Source: an uncultured Clostridium sp.
GTDB taxonomy: Bacteria > Bacillota_A > Clostridia > TANB77 > CAG-508
Reading direction: 5' to 3'
Length of the DNA: 14,166 bases
Assembly: GCA_946491915.1 (NCBI GenBank)
Contig: CAMLYR010000036.1
Coordinates: 1 to 14,166, forward strand
Notes under the pieces: model-generated
Told to the model about the DNA's origin: nothing
Seen by the model: only the letters and a program-made list of their open reading frames with translations
Database searches by the model: none
Shown here: positions 7,135 to 13,460 of the stretch, piece by piece
How the letters are laid out: each line of letters opens with the position of its first letter
Position numbering within the stretch: position 1 is the stretch's first letter
Program-made: the position numbers and the translations under genes

Positions 7135-7671
7135 ATGATGTCAAATAATTTTGGAGAAATATTAAAAAATATTCGGAAGGAAAGAGGTTTAACTGCTACT
7201 AAACTTTCAAAAATGTTAGGTATTTCACAAAGTAATCTGTGTAAAATAGAAACAGGTAAAACAAAGAAAATAGATTATGATAAAGAGAAATTCTATAAAG
7301 AATTTAAAAATCTGATGCAAGAAGCAGTAAAAGCACTAGGACATAAATATGACGAGATTGGGAAATTAACAGATGCCTATATTCCTAAAGAGGCTGAAGA
7401 ATTAAAGCATATAAGAGCAATATATGAAACAATCATTTTCGCAGGTAAAACAATAAACTATTATGATTATATTGCCAAAGTATATAGGTCTGTGAATATC
7501 TATAATACGGTAGAAATACAGTATATGGTAATGAACTTATATGCGAAGGCTTATACAGAGTCAGTGTTATGGCTAGAGAAAGAAGATCCGTCTGGTCAGT
7601 GGTGCCCTGCAACACCTTGGCAAATAATAGTTAAGCTCAAAATTATGATTCCGGAATACTTTGTGTATTGA
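7135..7671 (+). CDS. XRE-family helix-turn-helix transcriptional regulator
   Basis: The 178-residue protein opens with a Cro/C1-type HTH (about 6-46): FGEILKNIRKERGLTATKLS, then KMLGISQSNLCKIETGK. SQSNLCKIETG is the recognition helix and the KIExG ending is typical of the family. The remaining 130 residues are helical, rich in Tyr and Trp, and not recognised; they could sense a ligand or partner or mediate dimerisation. Two ATG codons occur in tandem (7135 and 7138). AGGAGG at 7124-7129 suits the second better, but the products differ by one residue. The gene has its own consensus promoter and a terminator 2 nt after the stop, so it is monocistronic. Its place opposite the FGE-like gene, with a palindrome between, suggests that it controls that gene and itself. 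Confidence 0.88.
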   Translation: MMSNNFGEILKNIRKERGLTATKLSKMLGISQSNLCKIETGKTKKIDYDKEKFYKEFKNLMQEAVKALGHKYDEIGKLTDAYIPKEAEELKHIRAIYETIIFAGKTINYYDYIAKVYRSVNIYNTVEIQYMVMNLYAKAYTESVLWLEKEDPSGQWCPATPWQIIVKLKIMIPEYFVY

Positions 7672-7672
7672 G

Positions 7673-7704
7673 GCAAGAAGAAGTCAGAGATGGCTTCTTT
7701 TTGC
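7673..7704 (+). terminator. Terminator of the XRE gene
   Basis: GCAAGAAGAAG (7673-7683) pairs with CTTCTTTTTGC (7694-7704), 11 bp with one G-U pair and a 10-nt loop. The T-run is within the 3' arm. It begins right after the stop codon. Confidence 0.7.
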
Positions 7705-7717
7705 ATATTATTTTGAA

Positions 7718-7746
7718 TTGAAAATGTAGAAAAAATATGTTAAAAT
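7718..7746 (+). promoter_or_regulatory. Promoter of the 103-residue gene
   Basis: TTGAAA (7718-7723), a 17-nt spacer and TAAAAT (7741-7746) are joined by a TATG extension at 7736-7739. The start site would be near 7753, leaving a leader of about 115 nt before the ATG at 7869. The leader contains a weak hairpin (GATAC 7769-7773 with GTATC 7783-7787) and a 6-codon ORF at 7797, but no riboswitch that I recognise. Confidence 0.65.
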
Positions 7747-7868
7747 ACATTATGTTATAAGTAAATACGATACAGTAATATAGTATCCGGATTCAAATGA
7801 AAGAAGGGAGAAAGTAACTAAGTAACAATTAGAAAGGCGTAAATGAATTGTAAAGAAAGGAAGACAAA

Positions 7869-8180
7869 ATGGGAGTATTAAAAATTTTAAGCAACTTTAG
7901 ACAACATTCCAATCACCCAAGAATTAGACGGGGACTTGACCAAGGAGTTGGGCAAGAAAACATTACCGGTACTACATTTCTTGTAGAAACAAGAATACAA
8001 AGAATTGTAAGAAAAAAGGAAGATGATGAGACAGTAAAAATGGAGTTCTATCTTAAAAACGGTAGAGTTTTCTTGAAAAAACTTGACAAAAGTAACTCGA
8101 AATTCTTCAAAGTAGGAGACACAGTAAGGTTGAAAATATATCCCGATGGTATAATCAGAGATATATGTCCGTTCGATTGA
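7869..8180 (+). CDS. Hypothetical protein, 103 residues
   Basis: I do not recognise this protein. It is basic and soluble. The first 33 residues (MGVLKILSNFRQHSNHPRIR onwards) are polar. From about residue 36 there are alternating hydrophobic positions (FLVETRIQRIVRKK, KMEFYLKNGRVFLKKL), and it closes with FFKVGDTVRLKIYPDGIIRD. The KVGDTVRLKI turn is typical of small beta-barrels of SH3 or OB type, which often bind nucleic acid; that is an inference from pattern only. ATG at 7869 is the only usable start, because a stop lies six codons upstream in frame, and AGGAAG precedes it. A strong terminator follows 15 nt after the stop, so it is monocistronic. A 113-residue ORF on the opposite strand is a shadow. 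Confidence 0.75.
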   Translation: MGVLKILSNFRQHSNHPRIRRGLDQGVGQENITGTTFLVETRIQRIVRKKEDDETVKMEFYLKNGRVFLKKLDKSNSKFFKVGDTVRLKIYPDGIIRDICPFD

Positions 8181-8195
8181 ATTAGTTATAAAAAG

Positions 8196-8234
8196 TTGGT
8201 TTAACTTCAGCAGAAGAAGTTGAACCAATTTTTT
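8196..8234 (+). terminator. Terminator of the 103-residue gene
   Basis: TTGGTTTAACTTC (8196-8208) pairs with GAAGTTGAACCAA (8216-8228), a 13-bp stem with one G-U pair and a 7-nt loop, followed by six Ts. Confidence 0.9.
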
Positions 8235-8326
8235 ATTGTATAAGAAAAGTCAGCTTTTATCTTGAATTTATGTAAATTTTTCGTATACAACAAGGTTAAG
8301 CTTCTAATATTTAGTATAAAAAACAA

Positions 8327-8355
8327 TTGCTTAAAAATAAGATAATTGATATAAT
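8327..8355 (+). promoter_or_regulatory. Promoter of the NadE-like gene
   Basis: TTGCTT (8327-8332), a 17-nt spacer and a perfect TATAAT (8350-8355) lie 30 nt before the ATG at 8386. Confidence 0.75.
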
Positions 8356-8385
8356 ATAAAAAATAATGAAAGGGAAGTTATTTAT

Positions 8386-9252
8386 ATGGAAAAAGAAATT
8401 TTAAAAATAGAAGAATTTATAAAATCATATGTTCTAGAGGATGAACGTGTACTAATCTTAGTATCAGGAGGAATTGATTCAGATGTTGTTGCAAGATTAT
8501 GTTATAGAGCATTAGGAAAAGACAGAATTAAATTATTATTTGTTAAGGAGACAGAAACAGAGGCAAAATTCGTAAAAAATGTAAAGAATTTAGCAGAAGA
8601 TTTAGAAGTACCACTTACTATTGTCCCATTTGAAGGAAAAAGCATGGAATTTATAAAAATCTTAGAACAAGCAGAAAATGAACCTATTTTTAATTCTAAA
8701 TTAATATTGGATCCAGCAAAAGCCAAATGTTCTATGAGATCAGCAATTATCTCTTCTTATCAAGACAAAGGCTTTATTATTGCAGGATGTACCAATCTTA
8801 CAGAATATGAATTAGGATTTTTTATGACATTTGGAGATAATTTAGCTCATTTTAAACCAATAGAACATTTATACAAAACTGAAGTCATACAATTAGCAAA
8901 ACAAATTGGAACAAGAAAAGAAGTAATCGAGCAACCAGCTACATCAGGATTCTGGAGAAAACAAGAGGATTTAGAAGATATTGCTTTTTGGATATTTAAT
9001 CAAGGTCCAATTATGAAGGCAAGAAAATTTAGTAGAGAAGAAAAAGAGGAAATTTTTAAAATAAAAGACCAATTGACTTGGGAGAAAATTGATAACTGTT
9101 TGAAAGATTTAAAAGAGAAAAAGACAATGGAAGAAATAGAAAAAGGAACGGGGTTATCTACAAAAATAATTGAGGGGATTATTCAAATCATAAGAAAGGC
9201 AAAACAATATAGAAATCGAGAAATTATGGTTTCAATGAGAAAAGAAAGATAA
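8386..9252 (+). CDS. NAD synthase family protein (NadE-like), diverged
   Basis: The 288-residue protein belongs to the adenine-nucleotide alpha-hydrolase (N-type ATP pyrophosphatase) superfamily and most resembles ammonia-dependent NAD synthase, which amidates nicotinate adenine dinucleotide after adenylation. The ATP loop SGGIDSDV is at 27-34. AGCTNLTEYELGFFMTFGD (133-151) lies where NadE has GTGNKSExxxGYFTxYGD, and KPIEHLYKTEVIQLA (157-171) matches PIxxLYKTxVxxLA. SGFWRKQEDLEDI (187-199) takes the place of the GLWxGQTDExELG segment. Several expected positions differ: NLT for NKS, DNLAHF for the DGxAD run, and RKQED for GQTDE. It may therefore be a paralogue with another substrate. No glutaminase domain is fused. 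The C-terminal 70 residues are helical. It has its own promoter and the RBS AAAGGGAAG. No NAD pathway genes are adjacent. Confidence 0.78.
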   Translation: MEKEILKIEEFIKSYVLEDERVLILVSGGIDSDVVARLCYRALGKDRIKLLFVKETETEAKFVKNVKNLAEDLEVPLTIVPFEGKSMEFIKILEQAENEPIFNSKLILDPAKAKCSMRSAIISSYQDKGFIIAGCTNLTEYELGFFMTFGDNLAHFKPIEHLYKTEVIQLAKQIGTRKEVIEQPATSGFWRKQEDLEDIAFWIFNQGPIMKARKFSREEKEEIFKIKDQLTWEKIDNCLKDLKEKKTMEEIEKGTGLSTKIIEGIIQIIRKAKQYRNREIMVSMRKER

Positions 9253-9274
9253 AAGAGAAAAGAAAAATAATGTA

Positions 9275-9299
9275 TAGAGGTCACAATTTGTGACCTCTA
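9275..9299. repeat. Perfect intergenic hairpin without U-tract
   Basis: TAGAGGTCACA (9275-9285), ATT, TGTGACCTCTA (9289-9299): 11-bp perfect arms. It lies 22 nt after the NadE-like stop. The 3' flank is AAATATTTGTC, a poor U-tract, so it could be a weak terminator, an RNA stability element or an operator for the downstream glucan operon. It has the same architecture as the hairpin at 13236-13260. Confidence 0.7.
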
Positions 9300-9352
9300 A
9301 AATATTTGTCTAAAAGTCGCCAATAATTTCCATAGGAAAAAGTAAAAAGACA

Positions 9353-9361
9353 TGCTATGAT
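9353..9361 (+). promoter_or_regulatory. Possible extended -10 promoter of the glucan operon
   Basis: TGCTATGAT is a TGn-extended -10 with one mismatch to TATAAT. No convincing -35 box is present. If it is used, transcription begins near 9368, after the upstream ATG at 9357, which supports the start at 9384. Confidence 0.4.
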
Positions 9362-9383
9362 AGTATTAGAGGTGAAAAAATAT

Positions 9384-10637
9384 ATGAGATTACGAAAGAA
9401 ATATGGAGATACATTATTATTAAAAGAATTAAAAGCAAGTTATCAATTCTTTATAAAAGAAGCTAATCTAGACTTAAAAAGTAAAGGATATGGGTTAATA
9501 AAAGATAAAGATATGTATGCAGATGAAATTGCAAGTATCGCGTCTGTTGGATATGGATTAGCAGCTTTAGTGATTGGAGCTAATAGAAATTGGATTTCTT
9601 ATCCGGAAGCCCATAAAAGAGCAAGTAAGACATTAGATACTTTTTTAAATTATGTAGAAGGAGAAAATGGATTTTATTATCATTTTGTAAATATGCACAC
9701 AGGAAAAAGAGAATGGAATTGTGAAATATCAATCATTGATACAGCTATCTTTATATGTGGGGCAATATTAGCAGGAGAATTTTTCGAAGGAAAAATAAAG
9801 CAAAAAGCAGAAGAATTATATAAAAGAGTGAATTGGGAATGGTATCGAAATAAAGAAAGTAATTATTTTTACATGGGATATAAACCAGAAACAGGATTTT
9901 GGGGGCATTGGGACATGTATGCTGAGCAATTAATGTTATATGTTTTAGGCGTGGCTTCTCCAACATATTCAATTTTAAAAACAATGTATGATGATATAAG
10001 AAAGGAAAAAAGTACATATGAAGGAATAGAAGATATTATTTATACATATTGTGGAACATTATTTACCTATCAATTTTCTCATGCGTGGATAGATTTTAGA
10101 GATAGAAAAGATGAAAATGGAATTGATTGGTTTGAAAATTCAAAAAAAGCAACCATAGCTAATAGAACATATTGTATTAAAAATAAAGATAGATTTAAAA
10201 CATTTGGTGAAAATTCATGGGGATTAACAGCATGTCTAGGACCTAAGGGATATTCTGGAGAATATGGAGCAATGCCAGCTTTAGCAGATGTAGATAAACT
10301 AAATGATGGAACGGTTAGTCCATGTGGTGCAGCAGGTTCTGTCGTATTCACACCAGAATTAAGTATAAAAGCATTAGAAAATTATTACAACCATTATCCA
10401 AAATTATGGGGAAAATATGGTTTTATTGATGGATATAACCTAGAAAATGGACAATGGTATTCAAAAGAAGTCATTGGAATTGATAAAGGCATATCTATGA
10501 TGATGATAGAAAATTATTTATCTCAATTACTATGGAATCAGTTCATGAAAAATGAATATGTACAAAAAGGATTAGAAATGTTAAATATTAGTAAAAAAAA
10601 TAAGATTTGCTTTTATGGAGGTTTGCATGAAACATAA
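9384..10637 (+). CDS. GH144-like protein (glycoamylase-like PF10091), probable beta-1,2-glucan hydrolase
   Basis: The family is that of endo-beta-1,2-glucanases (GH144), related to the glycoamylase-like domain of cyclic beta-1,2-glucan synthases; it has an (alpha/alpha)6 barrel. Family-type blocks run through the 417 residues: SIASVGYGLAALVIG (51-65), NGFYYHFVNMHTGKRE (95-110), CEISIIDTAIFICGA (113-127), GFWGHWDMYAEQLMLYVLG (171-189), SHAWIDFRD (232-240), WGLTACLGPKGY (279-290), DGTVSPCGAAGS (308-319) and GIDKGISMMMIENY (365-378). The acidic residues E114, D119 and E181 lie in these blocks; which are catalytic I cannot confirm. There is no signal peptide, unlike many secreted members, so it is probably cytosolic. 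I chose Met at 9384 because AGAGGTGA (9368-9375) lies 8 nt before it; an in-frame ATG at 9357 would add 9 residues but has a poor RBS. It overlaps the GH3 gene by 11 nt. Confidence 0.85.
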   Translation: MRLRKKYGDTLLLKELKASYQFFIKEANLDLKSKGYGLIKDKDMYADEIASIASVGYGLAALVIGANRNWISYPEAHKRASKTLDTFLNYVEGENGFYYHFVNMHTGKREWNCEISIIDTAIFICGAILAGEFFEGKIKQKAEELYKRVNWEWYRNKESNYFYMGYKPETGFWGHWDMYAEQLMLYVLGVASPTYSILKTMYDDIRKEKSTYEGIEDIIYTYCGTLFTYQFSHAWIDFRDRKDENGIDWFENSKKATIANRTYCIKNKDRFKTFGENSWGLTACLGPKGYSGEYGAMPALADVDKLNDGTVSPCGAAGSVVFTPELSIKALENYYNHYPKLWGKYGFIDGYNLENGQWYSKEVIGIDKGISMMMIENYLSQLLWNQFMKNEYVQKGLEMLNISKKNKICFYGGLHET

Positions 10638-12852
10638 GGAAATACTAGAATTATTAAATGAAATGACAATAGAAGAAAAAATAGGTCAAATGGTACAAAT
10701 TACAGGAGATATATTTTTATCAGAAGATACAAATAGTGTATTAACAGGACCATTAAAAGATTTACACCTATCTAAGAAAACAATATATCATGTAGGTTCT
10801 GTTTTAAATATTATAGGAGCAGAAAAAGTTAAAAAGGTACAAGACGAATATTTATCTAAAAGTAGATTAAAAATACCTCTTCTATTTATGGATGATATTA
10901 TTAATGGATATAAAATTGCATTTCCGATACCAATTGCACAAGGGTGTTCATGGAATACCAAAGTTGTAAAAGAGATGACAGAAATATCTAGCATGGAATC
11001 TAGTATAGCAGGGGCTAATGTGAATTTTTCACCAATGGTAGACTTATCAAGAGATGCTAGATGGGGAAGGGTGATGGAATCGATCGGAGGAGAAGATCCT
11101 TTTCTAGGAGAAATCTATGCCAAAACAATGGTAAAAGCATATCAAGGAAAAAATCTTTCAGAAATAGGAAAAATAGCCTCTTGCGTCAAACATATAGCAG
11201 CCTATGGAGCAGTAGAAGCTGGAAGAGATTATAACACAGTCGATATGTCAGAAAGAGAATTTAGACAGTATTATCTACCAGCATATAAGGCAGCAATAGA
11301 AGCAGGAGCAGAAATGTTAATGACATCATTTAACATATTAAATGGTATTCCATCTACAGTAAACAAATGGTTAATTCAAGAAGTCATTAGGAAAGAATTG
11401 GGATTCAAAGGAATTATCATTTCAGACTATGGAGCTATTGAAGAAACTATAACACATGGGTATTCTGCAAATGAAAGAGAAGCAGCAAGAAATGCTATTA
11501 ATGCAGGTGTTGATATCGATATGATGTCTAGTATATATGCCAATCATTTAAAAGACTTGTGCTTAGAAAATTTAGAAATAGAAAGCAAAGTAAATGAAAG
11601 TGTTTTAAGAATATTAACTTTAAAAAATAAATTGGGATTATTTGAAAATCCATATGGAAATACAAATGAGGATAAAGAAAAGACATATTTAATGAATCCA
11701 GCTAATTTAGAAAAAGCTAAGAAATTAACACAAGAAACATTTGTCTTATTGAAAAATAAGAACCGTGTATTACCATTAGAAAAAAACAAAAAGATTGCTC
11801 TAATTGGACCATATATAGATAATATTGGAATTACTGGTTCATGGTCTATGTTTTCTGATAGAACAAAAAATGGTACTATTTTAGATATATTTAAAGAAAA
11901 AATGGGAAGTCAGGTATTATATGCAAAAGGATGTGAGATTTTAAGACAAGAAGAAATTAATAAAATATTATCAACAGATGGATTACCTACTGTGCATGTA
12001 GAAAATGAAAGCCAAAAAGAACAAGACATGATTGCTTCAGCAATACAAACGGCAAAAAAGGCAGATGTCATTCTTTTGGCATTAGGGGAACATTACAAAC
12101 AAAGTGGAGAAGCATGTTCACGTTCTAATATTTCTTTACCAGAAAATCAAATACAATTAATTAATGAATTATATACATTATCAAAGCCAATGGTATTAAT
12201 TCTATTTAATGGTAGACCGATTGAGTTAAATATAATAGGAGAAAAATTAGATGCCATTTTAGAAGTATGGTTCCCAGGAACAACAGGAGCAAAAGCAATT
12301 ATAGAAATGCTATTTGGAGAAGAGAATCCATCAGGCAAATTAACTATGAGCTTTCCACAAAATGTGGGACAATGTCCAGTCTATTATAACCATTACAATA
12401 CTGGTAGACCACACCATAACAATCTTCGATATGTATCCAGATATCAAGATATTCCAACAGAAAGTTTTTATCCATTTGGATATGGTTTATCATATTGTGA
12501 TTTTAGATATACAGAAATGCATCTTAATGAACACAAAATGAGTAAAAATGAGACCATTACTGTAACTGTAAAAATAGAAAATCAAAGTGATTATGCAGGA
12601 TATGAGGTGATTCAGTTATATATACAAGATTTATATGGAAGTGTGGTAAGACCAGTAAAAGAGTTAAAAGCATTTAAAAAAGAATATTTTAAGCCATATG
12701 AAATAAAATATATACATTTTGATATAGATATGCATATGTTAAAATTCTGGAATGAGAAACTAGAATTTGTAGCAGAAAGTGGAGAGTTTAAAGTTTTTGT
12801 AGGAGGAGATTCTGTAAATGTTTTGGAGGAGAATTTTGAATTATTAATATAA
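10627..12852 (+). CDS. Glycoside hydrolase family 3 beta-glucosidase
   Basis: GH3 enzymes remove beta-linked glucose from the non-reducing end with retention. This 741-residue protein has the full three-domain form. The TIM barrel (about 1-330) includes NVNFSPMVDLSRDARWGR, ESIGGEDPFLGE, CVKHIAAYGAVEAGRDYN and the nucleophile Asp267 in IISDYGAIEE. The alpha/beta sandwich (about 370-600) holds the expected acid/base Glu495 in GEHYKQSGEACSR, followed by the family's SLPENQ block. A fibronectin-III-like domain (about 640-735) starts after FYPFGYGLSYCDF. There is no signal peptide. The start at 10627 is favoured because GGAGG (10617-10621) lies 5 nt ahead; the ATG at 10615 sits upstream of that RBS. 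It shares the operon with the GH144-like gene and overlaps it by 11 nt, so it probably cleaves the sophorose-type oligosaccharides released by that protein. The linkage preference is inferred from this context only. Confidence 0.95.
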   Translation: MKHKEILELLNEMTIEEKIGQMVQITGDIFLSEDTNSVLTGPLKDLHLSKKTIYHVGSVLNIIGAEKVKKVQDEYLSKSRLKIPLLFMDDIINGYKIAFPIPIAQGCSWNTKVVKEMTEISSMESSIAGANVNFSPMVDLSRDARWGRVMESIGGEDPFLGEIYAKTMVKAYQGKNLSEIGKIASCVKHIAAYGAVEAGRDYNTVDMSEREFRQYYLPAYKAAIEAGAEMLMTSFNILNGIPSTVNKWLIQEVIRKELGFKGIIISDYGAIEETITHGYSANEREAARNAINAGVDIDMMSSIYANHLKDLCLENLEIESKVNESVLRILTLKNKLGLFENPYGNTNEDKEKTYLMNPANLEKAKKLTQETFVLLKNKNRVLPLEKNKKIALIGPYIDNIGITGSWSMFSDRTKNGTILDIFKEKMGSQVLYAKGCEILRQEEINKILSTDGLPTVHVENESQKEQDMIASAIQTAKKADVILLALGEHYKQSGEACSRSNISLPENQIQLINELYTLSKPMVLILFNGRPIELNIIGEKLDAILEVWFPGTTGAKAIIEMLFGEENPSGKLTMSFPQNVGQCPVYYNHYNTGRPHHNNLRYVSRYQDIPTESFYPFGYGLSYCDFRYTEMHLNEHKMSKNETITVTVKIENQSDYAGYEVIQLYIQDLYGSVVRPVKELKAFKKEYFKPYEIKYIHFDIDMHMLKFWNEKLEFVAESGEFKVFVGGDSVNVLEENFELLI

Positions 12853-12918
12853 TGCTAAAATACAATTATCTATAAAAAATTACAATTAGATTTTAAAAGT
12901 CTTCAGACGACACCTGGG

Positions 12919-12956
12919 GTAGTAGATACAATATTATTTACTACTCTTTCTTTTTT
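12919..12956 (+). terminator. Terminator of the GH144-GH3 operon
   Basis: GTAGTAGATA (12919-12928) pairs with TATTTACTAC (12935-12944), 10 bp with one G-U pair and a 6-nt loop, followed by TCTTTCTTTTTT. It lies 66 nt after the GH3 stop. Confidence 0.8.
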
Positions 12957-12964
12957 GTTAAAAA

Positions 12965-12975
12965 TATGTTAAAAT
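12965..12975 (+). promoter_or_regulatory. Extended -10 promoter upstream of the small ORF
   Basis: TATGTTAAAAT combines a TATG extension with TAAAAT. The surrounding 17 nt (12960-12976) are identical to those around the -10 at 7731-7747. The transcript would have a leader of about 145 nt before the small ORF at 13127. The leader holds a 6-bp hairpin (CTGTTC near 12999 with GGACAG near 13013) and otherwise nothing I recognise. Confidence 0.5.
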
Positions 12976-13063
12976 ATAAGAAAATTTTTTAGAAATTCCT
13001 GTTCTAATTTAAGGACAGTTTATATAAATATGAGTGGGCATTTTTTCTTGAAATATTAGCACT

Positions 13064-13072
13064 TGCTATTAT
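13064..13072 (+). promoter_or_regulatory. Second possible promoter of the small ORF
   Basis: TGCTATTAT is a TGn-extended -10 with a weak -35. It would start transcription near 13079, about 48 nt before the small ORF. Confidence 0.35.
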
Positions 13073-13126
13073 TTTTTTACCATGGGACAAAATAATTGAA
13101 TTCTTTTTATAGTAGGAGGTAGTATC

Positions 13127-13201
13127 ATGCAAATCGGTGATATTGTGACATTAGGTGTGGCTACTCCGATAACCAGAGTAATATTTGGTATGGATTTTTA
13201 A
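13127..13201 (+). CDS. Small ORF, 24 codons, possibly a frameshifted 33-residue protein
   Basis: The peptide starts MQIGDIVTLG, continues VATPIT and ends RVIFGMDF before TAA. AGGAGG (13114-13119) lies 7 nt before the ATG, one of the best RBSs in the window, and a perfect terminator follows at 13236. The last sense codon and the stop contain five consecutive Ts (13195-13199). If one T were added, or the ribosome slipped back one base, the reading would continue LTYALEKLA and stop at 13225-13227, 8 nt before the terminator stem. This suggests the intact protein has 33 residues and that this copy has lost a T or uses recoding. The peptide is hydrophobic to amphipathic, as are many small membrane-associated peptides. 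I do not recognise it. It could also be a leader peptide or chance ORF within a non-coding RNA. Confidence 0.5.
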   Translation: MQIGDIVTLGVATPITRVIFGMDF

Positions 13202-13235
13202 CATATGCATTAGAAAAATTAGCATAATTTACCAA

Positions 13236-13271
13236 TAAAGGTTGCAATTTGCAACCTTTAAATCTTTTTTT
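13236..13271 (+). terminator. Terminator after the small ORF
   Basis: TAAAGGTTGCA (13236-13246), ATT, TGCAACCTTTA (13250-13260): a perfect 11-bp stem followed by AATC and seven Ts. It isolates the dinD promoter downstream. Confidence 0.9.
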
Positions 13272-13326
13272 ATAAAAATTAATATATTTATAGTAATTGC
13301 CTAAAATAAATAAGTGGAAAAAACAC

Positions 13327-13355
13327 TTGACAATCACAAACAAATGTTTTAAAAT
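13327..13355 (+). promoter_or_regulatory. Near-consensus dinD promoter with embedded LexA box
   Basis: TTGACA (13327-13332), a 17-nt spacer and TAAAAT (13350-13355). The spacer holds the LexA-like site at 13337-13350. Transcription would begin near 13362, about 100 nt before dinD. Confidence 0.7.
13337..13350. promoter_or_regulatory. LexA-box-like operator (SOS box)
   Basis: CAAACAAATGTTTT matches the Bacillus LexA/DinR consensus CGAACRNRYGTTYG at 12 of 14 positions; both outer Gs are replaced by A or T. It lies between the -35 and -10 boxes, where a bound repressor would exclude RNA polymerase. The downstream gene is dinD, a known DNA-damage-inducible gene in other bacteria. Confidence 0.65.
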
Positions 13356-13421
13356 ATTATACAATAATATCATAAAAATTATAATAAATGTACAAAAAAA
13401 TGAAACAATAAATCATACAAA

Positions 13422-13432
13422 TATGTTATTAT
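13422..13432 (+). promoter_or_regulatory. Possible second, extended -10 promoter of dinD
   Basis: TATGTTATTAT has the TATG extension and a TATTAT hexamer, about 29 nt before the dinD ATG. No clear -35 box is seen. If used, it would give transcription that bypasses the LexA-like site. Confidence 0.4.
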
Positions 13433-13460
13433 AAGTAAATACCACGAGGAAGTGATAAGT

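Noticed and set aside
6063..7704. Prophage remnant or mobile element carrying the XRE and FGE-like genes
   Set aside because: No integrase, transposase, flanking direct repeats or att-like sequences were seen; acquisition is suggested by composition only.
7797..7817. 6-codon ORF in the leader of the 103-residue gene
   Set aside because: It has no clear RBS and no codon pattern suggesting attenuation; mentioned only as part of the leader.
7887..8228. 113-codon ORF on the minus strand
   Set aside because: It lies almost wholly antisense to the 103-residue gene, crosses its terminator, has no RBS that I can see, and translates to a low-complexity hydrophobic mix typical of shadow frames.
12900..12960. 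Possible riboswitch or T-box in the stretch after GH3 (CAGACGACACCTGGGG)
   Set aside because: No recognised aptamer or T-box core could be assembled; the structure present is a simple terminator for the upstream operon.
13161..13373. 70-codon minus-strand ORF over the small gene, terminator and dinD promoter
   Set aside because: It runs through a perfect terminator hairpin and a near-consensus promoter on the other strand, and its composition is that of translated AT-rich non-coding DNA.
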